64,000 nt of DNA from Luteolibacter luteus (GCF_012913485.1 NZ_CP051774.1:5704001-5768000), one strand, 5' to 3'. Counted from the stretch's first letter, positions 7,555 to 17,508 are shown. Notes: generated from the letters alone by a model not told the origin. Program-made: numbers and translations.

Positions 7555-9342
7555 ATGCTTCCAGAGCACGCTCCCTTCTCTCCCGATCAACGCCGCGCGG
7601 TTGATATCGCGCTGGCAGGCCTTGATGCGTCCCAGCGTTTCTGGCTCGCCGGATTTCTTTCTGCCGGAGGGTCTTCCGCGACCGCGCCGGCAGCGATCAC
7701 GCCTGCGGCATCCGTGAAGCTGACGGTATTGTATGGCACCGAGTCCGGCAATGCCGAGAAGCTGGCAGACCTTTCCGCGAAAGAAGCCAAGAAGCGGGGC
7801 TTCCAAGCCGCGGTGAAGAACATGGCGGATATTTCTCCCGCCGATCTCGCGAAGGTGGAAAACCTTCTGGTGATCGTGAGCACCTGGGGTGATGGCGAGC
7901 CACCGGAGAGCGCCACCTCTTTCTACAAGGAATTCATGAATGGTTCCTCCGTGGAGCTGCCTCGCCTGCGCTACTCGGTGTGCGCGCTGGGGGATACGGC
8001 CTACGAGAAGTTTTGCCAGACGGGCAAGGACTTCGATGCCCGCTTGGAAAAGCTTGGAGCGAAGCGCGTCTCGCCACGTCAGGATTGCGATGTGGAGTAT
8101 GAAGAGCCGTACGCCGGCTGGCTGGATGCCGCTCTGAAGGCACTGGCTCCTGCGACGCACTCCGGGATCGTGGAAGTGGTGGGCGCTCCTGCCGCCGCTG
8201 CCCCGGTGGGCGGCGTGGAGTATGGAAAGAAGAACCCTTTTCCTTCCGAGCTTCTTGAGAAGGTGCTCCTCAATGGCGAGGGCACGACCAAGGAAACCTG
8301 GCACTACGAGCTTTCACTCGATGGCTCAGGCCTGAGCTACGAGCCGGGTGATGCGCTGGCCGTGGTGCCGGTGAATGCGCCGGATCTCGTCGAAGGCATC
8401 CTGAAGGCAGCGAAGCTTTCCGGCAGTGAGACCGTGGAGGTGAAGGGCGTGGGGAGCAAGGTGCTGGCCGATGCCCTGCGCGAGGATTTCGATATCACCG
8501 CTCTGTCCCGCGCCGTGCTGACGAAGCTGCAGACGATCTCCGGATCCGAGAAGCTCGCGGCCTTGCTCGCGGATGATGCGAAGGATCAGCTCAAGGATTA
8601 CCAGTGGGGCCGCTGGATCGTGGATGCGATCAATGACTTCGCTTCGAATGGTCTGGCCGCTGCCGATCTCGCATCGATCTTCCGCAAGCTGCCACCGCGC
8701 CTTTACTCGATCGCTTCCAGCCCTCTGGCGCATCCGGGTGAAGTGCACCTCACGGTGGCGTCCGTGCGCTATCACGCGCATGGCAATCATCGCAAGGGCG
8801 TGGCTTCGACCTATCTGGCCGACCTGGTGGCGAAGGGCGCTCAGGTGCCGGTCTACACACACCAGAACAAGAACTTCCGCCTGCCGACCTCGTCGGATAC
8901 TCCGGTGATCATGGTGGGACCCGGCACCGGCGTCGCGCCCTTCCGCGCCTTCGTCGAGCACCGCGGGAATCTGGGCAAGCCGGGCAAGAACTGGCTTTTC
9001 TTCGGAGACCAACGCTACACCTACGACTTCCTTTACCAGACGGAGTGGCAGGATCATCTCAAGGAAGGCTTCCTTTCGAAGCTGGATGTCGCTTTCTCCC
9101 GCGACCAGCCGGAGAAGGTCTATGTGCAGCACCGCATGCTGGATCGCTCCAAGGAGCTCTACGCCTGGCTGCAGGAAGGTGCCCACTTCTACGTCTGCGG
9201 CGATGCCTCGCGCATGGCCAGCGATGTCCACGAAGCCCTGATCTCCGTCGTGGAGAAAGAAGGCGGCTTCGCCCGCGACGTGGCGGAGGCCTACGTCGAA
9301 GACCTGAAGAAAGCCAAACGCTATCAACGAGACGTCTACTGA
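7555..9342 (+). CDS. cysJ: Sulfite reductase [NADPH] flavoprotein alpha-component
   Basis: 595 residues. An N-terminal ~55-residue linker precedes a flavodoxin domain (~57-205; FMN loop YGTESGNAEKLA and STWGDGEPPE). A CPR-type FAD domain follows (RLYSIASSP) and then the NADPH-binding domain (GPGTGVAPFRAFVEHR, CGDASRMASDVHEAL), ending in the family's aromatic C-terminus (YQRDVY). It passes electrons from NADPH through FAD and FMN to CysI for six-electron sulfite reduction to sulfide in the cytoplasm. First gene of the cysJIHK run. Length matches E. coli CysJ (~599). Confidence 0.95.
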   Translation: MLPEHAPFSPDQRRAVDIALAGLDASQRFWLAGFLSAGGSSATAPAAITPAASVKLTVLYGTESGNAEKLADLSAKEAKKRGFQAAVKNMADISPADLAKVENLLVIVSTWGDGEPPESATSFYKEFMNGSSVELPRLRYSVCALGDTAYEKFCQTGKDFDARLEKLGAKRVSPRQDCDVEYEEPYAGWLDAALKALAPATHSGIVEVVGAPAAAAPVGGVEYGKKNPFPSELLEKVLLNGEGTTKETWHYELSLDGSGLSYEPGDALAVVPVNAPDLVEGILKAAKLSGSETVEVKGVGSKVLADALREDFDITALSRAVLTKLQTISGSEKLAALLADDAKDQLKDYQWGRWIVDAINDFASNGLAAADLASIFRKLPPRLYSIASSPLAHPGEVHLTVASVRYHAHGNHRKGVASTYLADLVAKGAQVPVYTHQNKNFRLPTSSDTPVIMVGPGTGVAPFRAFVEHRGNLGKPGKNWLFFGDQRYTYDFLYQTEWQDHLKEGFLSKLDVAFSRDQPEKVYVQHRMLDRSKELYAWLQEGAHFYVCGDASRMASDVHEALISVVEKEGGFARDVAEAYVEDLKKAKRYQRDVY

Positions 9343-9480
9343 AGTGCCAAGTGATCAGTCAGCGGTGATCAGTGAAGCAGCCGCCATTGCAGCACTGGTC
9401 ACTTCTCCGAACCACCTAGCAGCTACCGAAAATCGATTTCTTCCACTGATCACCGATCACCCGGCACTGATCACTCCTTT
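9343..9480. repeat. TGATCA-rich imperfect inverted repeat filling the cysJ-cysI spacer
   Basis: The spacer contains four copies of TGATCA plus variants. The left arm carries AAGTGATCAGT and GGTGATCAGTGAAG (9350-9376). The right arm carries CTTCCACTGATCACC and CACTGATCACT (9440-9476), their reverse complements. About 65 bases separate the arms, and a CACTGGTCACTTC variant lies in the loop. In the cys mRNA this would fold into a long hairpin between two subunit genes of one enzyme. Confidence 0.75.
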
Positions 9481-9492
9481 CTACTTTTTTCC

Positions 9493-11211
9493 ATGAGCGA
9501 AAAGAAACTCTCCGCCAACGAAGGCATCAAGACCCGCTCGAACTACCTTCGCGGCACCATCGCCGAGGGCCTCTCCGATCTTTCCACCGGCTCCATGTCG
9601 GAGGATGACCAGCAGCTCCTCAAATTCCACGGCACCTATCAGCAGGATGACCGTGACCTGCGGAACGACCGCCGAAAGCACCGCTTGGAGAAGGCATACT
9701 CCTTCATGATCCGGATCCGCGTGCCCGGTGGCGTGGCCACGCCGCACCAGTGGCTGGAGACGGACCGCATGGCGGAGCAATTTGCCAATGGCACGATCAA
9801 GCTGACCACGCGCCAGGCCTTCCAGTTCCACGGGATCATCAAGACGAACCTGAAGCGGACGATCAAGGAGATCAACCAGTGCGCCATGGACACCGTGGCC
9901 GCGTGCGGCGACGTGAACCGCAATGTGATGTGCAATCCGAACCCGTATCTCTCCTCCGTGCATGCGGAGGTGCTGAAGGCGGCGCAGGATATTTCCGCAC
10001 ACCTCACGCCGCAGACCCGCGCCTACCACGAGATCTGGCTGGATGGGGAAAAGATCGAGAGCACCGAGGAGGAACAGGAGCCGATCTACGGCAAGACCTA
10101 CCTGCCGCGGAAGTTCAAGATCACCATCGCCGTGCCGCCGAGCAACGACGTGGACATCTTCGCGAACTGCCTTTCCTTCATCGCCATCGTCGAGAACGAC
10201 AAGCTGGTGGGCTATAACGTCGCCGTTGGCGGCGGCATGGGCTCGACCCACGGCAACGAGGCCACCTACCCGCGCCTCGCGGACGTGATCGGCTTCTGCA
10301 CGCCGGAGCAGATCGTGGACGTGTCGGAGAAGGTGGTGCTGGTGCAGCGCGACTTCGGCGACCGCACGGACCGCAAGCACTCGCGCTTCAAGTATACCGT
10401 GGACGACCACGGTCCGGACTGGATCCTCGCCAAGCTGAACGAATACCTCGGCTACGAGTTGGGACCGGTGCGTCCGTATGAGTTCAAGGACAACGGCGAC
10501 CGCTTCGGCTGGGTGGAGGACGAGTTTGGCAATTTCCATTACACGCTCTTCGTCGAAGGCGGGCGCGTGCTGGATACCCCGGCTTTCCCGATGCGCACCG
10601 GCCTTCGCGAGATCGCGAAGATCCACGACGGCGATTTCCGCCTGACCGCGAACCAGAACCTCATCATCGCGAACGTTTCCGCGAAGAAGCGTTCCGAGGT
10701 TGAGGCCCTGCTGGAAAAGTACGGCATGCATCGTAGCCACGAGCGCAGCGCGCTGCGCCTGGCCTCGATTGCCTGCGTGGCCCTTCCTACCTGCGGCCTG
10801 GCGCTCGCGGAAGCGGAACGCTACCTGCCGGAAGTAATCACGGACCTGGAGCAGGAGCTGGAGAATGCCGGCCTGCGCCACGATTCGATTACCATCCGCA
10901 TGACGGGCTGCCCGAATGGTTGCGGCCGCCCTTTCATCTCGGAGATCGGCTTCGTCGGCCGCGGTCCGGACCGCTACAATCTCTATCTGGGTGGCGGCCA
11001 CGCCGGCCAGCGCCTGAGCAAGCTGTATCGGCAGGATATCAACGCGAGCGAGATCCGCAGCCTGCTGGCACCGATCTTCCAGCGCTATGCGAAGGAGCGG
11101 AATGCCGGCGAGCACTTCGGTGACTTCGTGATCCGAGCGGGATACGTCGCCGCCACGGTGCAGGGCGCGGACTTCCACAAGAACATCAAGGAAGAGGCTC
11201 TCAAAGTCTGA
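9493..11211 (+). CDS. cysI: Sulfite reductase hemoprotein beta-component
   Basis: 572 residues, normal CysI length (~570). The siroheme/[4Fe-4S] ligands are all present: C428 and C434 (CVALPTC), C473 and C477 (CPNGC). The N-terminal half has the [12 protein letters not shown] and RQAFQFHGI regions of the nitrite/sulfite reductase ferredoxin-like domain. The Asn/Tyr-rich CNPNPY region supports the NADPH-type (CysI) over a dissimilatory enzyme. It works with CysJ, encoded 150 bases upstream. The start at 9493 follows a T-rich stretch with no clear Shine-Dalgarno. Confidence 0.95.
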   Translation: MSEKKLSANEGIKTRSNYLRGTIAEGLSDLSTGSMSEDDQQLLKFHGTYQQDDRDLRNDRRKHRLEKAYSFMIRIRVPGGVATPHQWLETDRMAEQFANGTIKLTTRQAFQFHGIIKTNLKRTIKEINQCAMDTVAACGDVNRNVMCNPNPYLSSVHAEVLKAAQDISAHLTPQTRAYHEIWLDGEKIESTEEEQEPIYGKTYLPRKFKITIAVPPSNDVDIFANCLSFIAIVENDKLVGYNVAVGGGMGSTHGNEATYPRLADVIGFCTPEQIVDVSEKVVLVQRDFGDRTDRKHSRFKYTVDDHGPDWILAKLNEYLGYELGPVRPYEFKDNGDRFGWVEDEFGNFHYTLFVEGGRVLDTPAFPMRTGLREIAKIHDGDFRLTANQNLIIANVSAKKRSEVEALLEKYGMHRSHERSALRLASIACVALPTCGLALAEAERYLPEVITDLEQELENAGLRHDSITIRMTGCPNGCGRPFISEIGFVGRGPDRYNLYLGGGHAGQRLSKLYRQDINASEIRSLLAPIFQRYAKERNAGEHFGDFVIRAGYVAATVQGADFHKNIKEEALKV

Positions 11212-11337
11212 ACCAGCCATGACGCGGGAACAGGAAACCGGATACCAGCGGTGTCGGCCTTAGGCCGTACCCCATCGCCACGTCTTTCCGTTTTTCAATT
11301 CCCCAACCTTTTCTCGCGGTCATCGCGGTTTATCAAA

Positions 11338-12069
11338 ATGAGTCTTTCCCAAACAGCCACACTCTCCGAAGCCGAAGCCCTCTCGGCGGATCTCGCCCGC
11401 CTGAAGGCCGGCGAGCGGCTCCAACTCCTGCACGAGCGCTACGGCAAGCGCTTGATCGCCTCCACCAGCTTCGGCTTGCAGGCGGCGGTGATGCTGGACC
11501 TCATCTCCCGCTACGCCCCGGAGATCCCGGTGGTGTGGATCGATACCGGCTTCAACTTCCCGGAAACCTACCGTTACGCGGAGGATCTGGCGAATCGCTT
11601 CGGCACCGACCTGCGGGTCTACCAGCCGACCCACTCCGCCGCCCGCATGGAAGCCCTGTGGGGCAAGCTCTGGGAGCAGGGTTTGGAAGGGCTGACCAAA
11701 TACGCCATGCTGACCAAGATCGAGCCGATGGACCGCGCGCTGCGCGAGACCGGCGGGGATGTGTGGATCAGCGGCCTGCGCCGCAGCCAATCGAGCAGCC
11801 GCGTGGAGCGGCCCTACGCCGAGCAGCAGAAAAAGACCTTGAAGGTCTACCCGATCCTCGATTGGGCGGACGCGCAGGTTTCCGTTTACATGCACGATCG
11901 CGGCTTGCCCCAGCACCCGCTGGCAGCGGAAGGTTACGTGACGATGGGCGACTGGCATAGCACCAAGCCTGCCGTCGACGGACTCGACGCGGAGGCGACG
12001 CGCTTCAACGGCGAGAAATACGAGTGCGGCCTTCATCTTGACTCCGGCAACACGGATTTCCAAATCTAA
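11338..12069 (+). CDS. cysH: Phosphoadenylyl-sulfate (PAPS) reductase
   Basis: 243 residues from MSLSQTATL. The PP-loop-type segment STSFGLQAAVMLDL is at ~39-52. The redox Cys is Cys230 in the C-terminal E-C-G-L-H motif. The substrate-binding GLRRSQSSSR region lacks the CC..CC iron-sulfur ligand pairs of APS-type reductases, so PAPS with thioredoxin as donor is the expected chemistry. It supplies sulfite to CysJI. An upstream in-frame start (11251) would add a non-homologous Ser/Phe-rich tail and is disfavoured. Confidence 0.93.
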   Translation: MSLSQTATLSEAEALSADLARLKAGERLQLLHERYGKRLIASTSFGLQAAVMLDLISRYAPEIPVVWIDTGFNFPETYRYAEDLANRFGTDLRVYQPTHSAARMEALWGKLWEQGLEGLTKYAMLTKIEPMDRALRETGGDVWISGLRRSQSSSRVERPYAEQQKKTLKVYPILDWADAQVSVYMHDRGLPQHPLAAEGYVTMGDWHSTKPAVDGLDAEATRFNGEKYECGLHLDSGNTDFQI

Positions 12070-12140
12070 CGAAACGGAAGTGAGAGCCGACCACGGCATC
12101 AGCAACCGCACTGACCCGACAACTCCCTACCCCGTATCTT

Positions 12141-13103
12141 ATGCCTATCGCAAACTCCATCGCCGACACGATCGGCAACACCCCGCTGATCCGCCTGAAC
12201 AAGATCTCCGCCGATACCGGTGCCGAGGTGCTGCTGAAGGCTGAGTTCTTCAACCCGCTGTTCAGCGTGAAGGACCGGATCGGCAAGGCGATGATCGAAG
12301 CCGCCGAGCGTGACGGCCAACTCAAGCCGGGCGGCCTGATCATCGAGCCGACCTCCGGCAACACCGGCATTGCGCTCGCCTTCGTGGCCCGCTCCAAAGG
12401 CTACCGCTGCATCCTGACGATGCCGGAGAGCATGTCGATCGAGCGCCGCGTGCTGCTGCGCCTTCTGGGTGCTGAGATCGTGCTCACCCCGCGTGCCCGC
12501 GGCATGGGTGGTGCGATTGCCAAGGCGAAGCAACTCATTGAAGAGAATCCGGGATCCTTCGGCCCCGGCCAGTTCGACAACCCGGCCAACCCGGAGATCC
12601 ACCGCAAGACGACCGCCGAGGAAATCTGGCGCGATACCGATGGCAACATCGACGCCTTCGTTGCCGGTGTCGGTACGGGTGGCACGATCACCGGTGTCTC
12701 GGAAGTCATCAAGTCGCGCAATCCCGGCATGAGGACCTTCGCAGTGGAACCGGTGGCCAGCCCGGTCATTTCCGGCGGCCAGCCCGGCCCGCACATGATC
12801 CAAGGCATCGGTGCCGGCTTCATCCCGAAGAACCTCAACGTCGAGATCATCGACGAGACGATCCTTGTGGCAAACGAGGATGCCTTCGCAACCGCGCAAT
12901 ACCTGAACCAGGAAGAGGGTCTACCCGCCGGTATCTCCACGGGTGCCAACGTCTGGGCCGCGATCCAAGTCGCGAAGCGTCCTGAGTTCCAAGGCAAGCG
13001 TGTCGTGACCATCGGGGCTTCCTCCACGGAACGCTACCTGTCCACGCTGCTCGCCGAGAAGGTCCGTGAAGAAGTCGCGAGCCTGCCGGTGGCAGAGATC
13101 TGA
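12141..13103 (+). CDS. cysK: Cysteine synthase A (O-acetylserine sulfhydrylase)
   Basis: 320 residues. The PLP lysine is Lys44 in [11 protein letters not shown]. The substrate loop [10 protein letters not shown] and the phosphate-binding GTGGTITG glycine loop are intact. It condenses sulfide from CysJI with O-acetylserine to give cysteine. Last gene of the sulfur-assimilation run; 71 bases separate it from cysH, and an intrinsic terminator follows 23 bases after its stop. The activation enzymes (cysD/N/C) are not in the window. Confidence 0.95.
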   Translation: MPIANSIADTIGNTPLIRLNKISADTGAEVLLKAEFFNPLFSVKDRIGKAMIEAAERDGQLKPGGLIIEPTSGNTGIALAFVARSKGYRCILTMPESMSIERRVLLRLLGAEIVLTPRARGMGGAIAKAKQLIEENPGSFGPGQFDNPANPEIHRKTTAEEIWRDTDGNIDAFVAGVGTGGTITGVSEVIKSRNPGMRTFAVEPVASPVISGGQPGPHMIQGIGAGFIPKNLNVEIIDETILVANEDAFATAQYLNQEEGLPAGISTGANVWAAIQVAKRPEFQGKRVVTIGASSTERYLSTLLAEKVREEVASLPVAEI

Positions 13104-13125
13104 TCTGACTCCGGGCAAATGCTTT

Positions 13126-13163
13126 AAAGCGCCTCGTCCTGATCGGGACGAGGCGCTTTTTTT
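13126..13163 (+). terminator. Intrinsic terminator of the cys run
   Basis: A 14-bp perfect stem (AAAGCGCCTCGTCC with its complement), a five-base loop and a run of seven T. It ends the cysJIHK transcription unit. Confidence 0.92.
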
Positions 13164-13219
13164 GATGATCGTAGGAGCCCGCGCGGCAGCGCTCCGGGCC
13201 GGGCTTGTCCTGAGAGGAC

Positions 13220-15436
13220 TCAGGGCTGCAATCCCTCGCCGAGATGCTGACGGACGAAGCCTTGGAGGTATCCCGCGGTCAGGATGGTCTGTGTGATAAC
13301 CGGTTTCGGGTCGCCCTTCGCGTAGAGCACGTTCACGGGGATCGCGACTTGGCCAAGACGCTTGAGCTCCGTGTCGATCTCCGGCTTGTCCACGGTCTTG
13401 TCTGCCTTTAGCGCGACGATGCCGTGGGCCTTGAAAAGGCGTGCCGTATCTTCGGTGTAGGCGGCGGCCTTGTTCGTCTGGCAGGTGAGGCACCAGCGGG
13501 CCGTGAAGTCGACGTAGACCGACTTGCCCTCCTTTAGGAGCGCCTCCTGCTTCGCGAGCGACCATTCTTCCCACTGGATGACCGGGGCATCCGCGACGAC
13601 GACCGGGGCGGGGGATGGCTTGGAGAGCACGAAGCCGCTCACCACGAAGGCTGCTGCCGCCACGCGTCCGATCACTCGAGACTTGGGCGAGCGATAAGGC
13701 ACCGACCAGCGGCCGAGGATCCAGAAGCCGGCGGCGATGATCGTGAGCCCGAGCAGCACGTGCAGGCTCTTTTGTCCGGCAAGCTGATCGCCTACCTGAA
13801 GAATATAGACCCAGGCGAGGTAAGCCACCGTGCCGAAGAGCAGGAAGGACATGCCTTGCTTGAAGGACTCCATCCACGGACCCGGTCGTGGCAGGCGATC
13901 GACGAGCGCGGGGAAGAAGGAGAGCAGCAGGTAGGGCAAGCTCAAGCCCAGTGCCATGAAGGTGAAGGCGAGGATGAAGAGGGGCGTGGGCAATTGCACC
14001 GCGGCTGCGAGGCCCGTGCCAAGGAAAGGCGCGGAGCAAGGTGTGGCCACCACGGTGGCAAGCACACCGGAGAAGAAGGTTCCGGAGATACCTTCCTTGT
14101 TCGCGAGATTGCCGCCAACGCCCGTGGCACCGGCACCGATTTCGAAGACGCCGAACATGCTCAGCGCGAAGACCAGCATGACGAGCAGCAGGCAAAGCAC
14201 AACCCAAGGATTCTGAAGCTGGCCGCCCCAGTTCCGGATGCCACCGGCAAGCATGAGCGCACAGAGCGCCCAGAAGGAAACGAGCACGCCGCCGGTGAAT
14301 GCAAACCCGTGCGTCACCACCTTCTTGCGATCATGGCCCGCCTGTTGGACGAAGCCCATGATCTTCAGGCCGATGACGGGGAAGACGCAGGGCATCAGAT
14401 TCAGGATCAGCCCGCCGATGAACATGAAGGCCAGCGTCGCGGGAAGCCCGAGCGTGGAGGATGATGGAGAAGAGCCTGCATTCGCGCCTGAATCAGACGA
14501 GGAGGGTGCCACTGCCGCAGCCGTGCTGCCACCCGGTGCACCGATCTTGATTGCCGCAAGCGCCAGACCTTGGGACGCATTGCCCTCCAACCAGCCGTTG
14601 TCGGATTTCAGAATGCCATCGATCACATCCGGCTTCGGATCCGTGTCCTCATTGCGCGGGATGGTGAGGGTCCAACCGCTGCCATCCTTCGCGAATGCCT
14701 GCGGTTTCGTTGCGTCTTCGATGACGTTGCTGCTGAAGAAATAGACATTCTTCGGCTCTGCCACCGTCCCCGAGCCGCCCTTCAAATGCAGTGTCACGCT
14801 ATCAGCCGTCTCGCTGGCAGTCACTTCCCATGCTGGAGCCTTCAGCGGCATCGCGGCATCGGCCTTCGTGAAATCCGCCGCAGCTTCGGCATTCGGGGTG
14901 GCGGAAGTGGCCACCGGCAGTGCCAGGCTCAGCTCGGCATCGCCGTTCACGCACTGCTCCTTGCAGACCAGCCATGAAGCCTTGCCGGAGAGCGTCACAG
15001 TTTCCCCGGCCTTCAGCGTTGCGGGCGGAGTGATCGTCTGGAGAAAGTAAGCCGTGCCCTCATAGCCATAGAGCGGGAAGCCTGCGCTCTCGCCTCGCAG
15101 CGGCACCGGGAACTCCAGCGCCCCTGCGGTGAAACCTTCCGGCAGTGTCCACTTGATCTCCGGCGGCGAGCCGACAAAGCCCGGATTGAGATAGTAGGTA
15201 TGCCAGTGAGGCGCATGGGTGATCTTCAGCGCCACGCGAAAGGCTTGGCCGGGAGCGATCTCCTTCGCATCGGAAAGAATCACCGCCGTGGCTGGCGTTT
15301 CCTTTTCCGCGGCAGCTCCGGCAGCCGAGCCAAGGGGATTCAGAAAGTCCTCCTGGGCCGTGGCAGGCAGGGAAAACAGGCCGGATCCGGCGAAAACGGC
15401 CGTGAGGAGGTACTGGGTAAATCGCATGACAGGCAT
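13220..15436 (-). CDS. dsbD: Thiol:disulfide interchange protein DsbD
   Basis: 738 residues. A signal peptide is followed by an N-terminal DsbC/ScsB-like immunoglobulin-fold domain (~30-300; contains CKEQC). An eight-helix DsbD transmembrane domain (~325-590) has the two redox Cys in PCVFP and TPCSAPF, and a C-terminal thioredoxin domain has C649-L-T-C652. It moves reducing equivalents from cytoplasmic thioredoxin across the inner membrane to periplasmic disulfide proteins, including cytochrome c maturation substrates, which fits the heme proteins encoded later in the window. The ATG at 15427 is an equally good start. Confidence 0.93.
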   Translation of the reverse strand: MPVMRFTQYLLTAVFAGSGLFSLPATAQEDFLNPLGSAAGAAAEKETPATAVILSDAKEIAPGQAFRVALKITHAPHWHTYYLNPGFVGSPPEIKWTLPEGFTAGALEFPVPLRGESAGFPLYGYEGTAYFLQTITPPATLKAGETVTLSGKASWLVCKEQCVNGDAELSLALPVATSATPNAEAAADFTKADAAMPLKAPAWEVTASETADSVTLHLKGGSGTVAEPKNVYFFSSNVIEDATKPQAFAKDGSGWTLTIPRNEDTDPKPDVIDGILKSDNGWLEGNASQGLALAAIKIGAPGGSTAAAVAPSSSDSGANAGSSPSSSTLGLPATLAFMFIGGLILNLMPCVFPVIGLKIMGFVQQAGHDRKKVVTHGFAFTGGVLVSFWALCALMLAGGIRNWGGQLQNPWVVLCLLLVMLVFALSMFGVFEIGAGATGVGGNLANKEGISGTFFSGVLATVVATPCSAPFLGTGLAAAVQLPTPLFILAFTFMALGLSLPYLLLSFFPALVDRLPRPGPWMESFKQGMSFLLFGTVAYLAWVYILQVGDQLAGQKSLHVLLGLTIIAAGFWILGRWSVPYRSPKSRVIGRVAAAAFVVSGFVLSKPSPAPVVVADAPVIQWEEWSLAKQEALLKEGKSVYVDFTARWCLTCQTNKAAAYTEDTARLFKAHGIVALKADKTVDKPEIDTELKRLGQVAIPVNVLYAKGDPKPVITQTILTAGYLQGFVRQHLGEGLQP

Positions 15437-15482
15437 CGCTTGCTACGTGAATAGAGGCACAGGCCTACGGATTCATCCGAAT

Positions 15483-15519
15483 AAAAAAAGCCGGAGCGGG
15501 CCAAAGGAACCCGTCCGGC
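15483..15519 (-). terminator. Intrinsic terminator of the glycine-zipper gene
   Basis: On the minus strand, a GCCGGACGGG-type stem with one bulge is followed by seven T. It lies between the glycine-zipper lipoprotein gene and dsbD, isolating the two. Confidence 0.8.
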
Positions 15520-15553
15520 AATGGAAATCAATGGCTTGAGCCAAGTGAATTGC

Positions 15554-15796
15554 TCAATAGCCGCGCTGCTCCTGGTCCCGGGCATTTCCATAGGCACCAC
15601 CCGCGATACCGCCTGCGGCGGCACCGATGAGCGCGCCTTCACCGGCGTGACCGGATTGGTTGCCGATGATGGCACCGGCACCTGCGCCGATCAGGGCTCC
15701 GGTTGCGGCACCACGGTTGGCGTTTGGACCGTAGTTCTGGCAGCTGGAGCCGAGGAAAGCGGTAGCGACGGCGAGAAGGGCAAGGGATGTCTTCAT
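15554..15796 (-). CDS. Glycine-zipper lipoprotein
   Basis: 80 residues: signal peptide with lipobox LGSSC (Cys19), then a glycine-zipper segment (GALIGAGAGAIIGNQSGHAGEGALIGAAAGGIAGG) like the YMGG/OmpA-associated zipper family (Pcp/SlyB relatives). Expected to be an outer-membrane lipoprotein whose zipper packs in or on the membrane. The final DQEQRGY tail is typical of the family. It has its own terminator, so it is probably monocistronic. Confidence 0.85.
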   Translation of the reverse strand: MKTSLALLAVATAFLGSSCQNYGPNANRGAATGALIGAGAGAIIGNQSGHAGEGALIGAAAGGIAGGAYGNARDQEQRGY

Positions 15797-16050
15797 GGTT
15801 CGGATCGGTTAGTTTGGTAACGTGAGATACCTCCCGTCGGAAGCGCGACTGCGCAAGCGGGAATGCATCACGCATTGCCCAACGTTTTTCGTGTTCCTTT
15901 TATTCAAGCGGGATGCGGCCGAAGCACTGCGCAGATTCCCGTATGAAGGCACGGCGCGCCGTTGAGATGCCCCTCTAACAACCCTGCAACTGGAACAACG
16001 AAGGAAGGCAACGTTCCTCCGAGCGTCCTGTGGGGCTCTTCGCTATAAAA
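15797..16050. other. Non-coding interval upstream of the glycine-zipper gene
   Basis: No convincing ORF on either strand. It must hold the minus-strand promoter of the glycine-zipper gene, but I find no pair of hexamers I would defend. The lower-coordinate part is GC-moderate with palindromic GCATCACGCATTGC. Confidence 0.4.
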
Positions 16051-16084
16051 GGAAAACCCGCCCGGGGATGTAACCCGGGCGGGT
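16051..16084 (-). terminator. Intrinsic terminator of the LysM gene
   Basis: Perfect ten-base CCCGCCCGGG / CCCGGGCGGG stem with a seven-base loop. On the minus strand it is followed by TTTTCCTTTT. It lies 47 bases downstream of the LysM protein stop. Confidence 0.85.
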
Positions 16085-16130
16085 GCCATGTCCTTAAAAG
16101 GCCATCACCAAGGAAGCGGAGCTGCGTTTC

Positions 16131-17138
16131 TCAAGGCTGGGCGGGAACATACAACTCCGATCCCTTTGCAAGGACTGTACTGGAATTTAGGTTCTGGCCA
16201 TTCAGGGCATTCAGTTTCGCGGTGCTTGTGCCGTGTGCTGCGGCAAACGCCGAGAAATCGGTCGGGGTGTCGATGGAGATCAGGCGGACGCGCGGCGTGT
16301 TAGACGCCATTTCGGTCGCGGGTTTCTCTTGTTCGACAGGAGCAGGGGCGGCAGCGGGTGCCGGGGTCGGAGCCGGAGTGGAAGCCGCTTCTTTCTTCGC
16401 GGTTTCCTTCGGCGCTTCAGCCTGCTTTGGGGAAGAGGTTTGCTTCTTTGCTGCCACCGGAGCGGGGGCTGCAGCGGCAGCGGGTGATTGCTTGCCACCG
16501 AGCGTCAGCGTCTGGCCGGCGCGAAGGCTCACGGGCTTGATCGTCGGATTGGTGGCTTGGAGAGCTTCCGGGCTGAGTCCGTAGTGGCGGGCGATGCTGA
16601 AGAAGGTCTCGCCGGACTTCACGATGTGCGTTCCGTGGACCGGGGCGGCAGCGGGTTTTTCAGCTGCCGGTGTTTTGGCTGGCGCGCTTGCAGGTGCAGG
16701 AGCCGCGGACTTGGCGATCGCAGGAGCCGCAGCGGCCTTCGTGGGAAGGATCAGCTTCTGGCCGATCTGGATCGAGGCCGGATTCTTGATCTTGTTGAGT
16801 TTCGCCAGCGTCTCCGGCGTGGTGCCGTGGCGTTTGGCGATCTTGGTCAGGGTATCGCCCTTGCGGACGGTGCCGTAGGAAGCGGAAGAAGAAGTATTGG
16901 CAGCCGGCCTGTCGGCGGCCTTTGGAGCTGCTGCGGAAGCGGCAGAGGCCTCGGTTTTGATGGCCGGGGTCGTGCTCGCGATGCCCATCAGCTTGAGGCG
17001 GGAATTTTCCTCCTCCAACTGGCGGATCTGGCGCTCCTGCTCGTGGCAGCGGTCCTGGAGAAGCTCCAGTTCGGATTTGGCCTCCGCAGCAAATGGCGCG
17101 GCGATCAGAATGGCGGCGAGAAACGGCAGTGCTCTCAT
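16131..17138 (-). CDS. Exported LysM-repeat peptidoglycan-binding protein with coiled coil
   Basis: 335 residues from ATG 17138 (MRALPFLAAILIAAPFAAEA signal peptide). A short coiled coil (SELELLQDRCHEQERQIRQLEEENSRLKL, ~21-49) is followed by an Ala-rich linker and LysM 1 (YGTVRKGDTLTKIAKRHGT). A second Ala/Pro linker leads to LysM 2 (THIVKSGETFFSIARHYGL), a long Ala/Pro/Lys linker, and a degenerate third LysM (ISIDTPTDFSAFAAAHGTS...ELYVPAQP). LysM units bind GlcNAc in peptidoglycan. No catalytic domain is fused, so a structural or scaffold role at the cell wall is inferred. An AT-rich promoter region lies upstream. Confidence 0.88.
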   Translation of the reverse strand: MRALPFLAAILIAAPFAAEAKSELELLQDRCHEQERQIRQLEEENSRLKLMGIASTTPAIKTEASAASAAAPKAADRPAANTSSSASYGTVRKGDTLTKIAKRHGTTPETLAKLNKIKNPASIQIGQKLILPTKAAAAPAIAKSAAPAPASAPAKTPAAEKPAAAPVHGTHIVKSGETFFSIARHYGLSPEALQATNPTIKPVSLRAGQTLTLGGKQSPAAAAAPAPVAAKKQTSSPKQAEAPKETAKKEAASTPAPTPAPAAAPAPVEQEKPATEMASNTPRVRLISIDTPTDFSAFAAAHGTSTAKLNALNGQNLNSSTVLAKGSELYVPAQP

Positions 17139-17197
17139 GACGGGAGAAGTAATTTCAAAATTTTGAATGAGCGGCAATATAAATTTAATAAAACTTA

Positions 17198-17227
17198 ATT
17201 ATAAGGGTGTAAGTGCTTCCAAGTCAG
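17198..17227 (-). promoter_or_regulatory. Sigma-70-like promoter of the LysM gene
   Basis: On the minus strand: CTGACT (17222-17227), 18-base spacer, then a consensus TATAAT (17198-17203). The predicted start near 17191 leaves a ~50-base A/T-rich leader, clearly richer in A/T than surrounding DNA. Confidence 0.6.
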
Positions 17228-17508
17228 CTGATTTAAATTTGGAGACCCGCTCGGGTAGGCGCAGGGTAGGCGGAGCGGGGCTACGCGGCGTCTCGTTGAA
17301 CCCGCCGGGAGCCGGGAGAATTCGAGGGAAAATCACTCTCGTTAGAGGACGATTCTCCTCATCCGCGCCGATTGGGCGTGAGCAATGGCCCTTCTCTGGC
17401 GAAGGTCCGCGCCCCCCGTTTTTGCGAGAGATCCGACTCCAAGCAAAGCCCGCGACGATTCGTGGGGCCGGGCGCGAGAAACCATGGGTGCTGCGCCTCT
17501 CAAGGGGC
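17228..17508. other. Non-coding interval between LysM and MFP genes
   Basis: No credible gene. It contains near-direct repeats (GGTAGGCGCAGGGTAGGCGGAG) and an imperfect inverted repeat GGAGAAT...ATTCTCC around 17316-17360. There is no T-tailed hairpin to end the MFP transcript. Confidence 0.4.

Noticed and set aside
9481-11220. 579-codon frame antisense to cysI
   Set aside because: Shadow of cysI, which has all heme and iron-sulfur ligands.
15904-16089. 61-codon minus-strand frame between the LysM and glycine-zipper genes
   Set aside because: It runs through the LysM terminator hairpin; not a gene.
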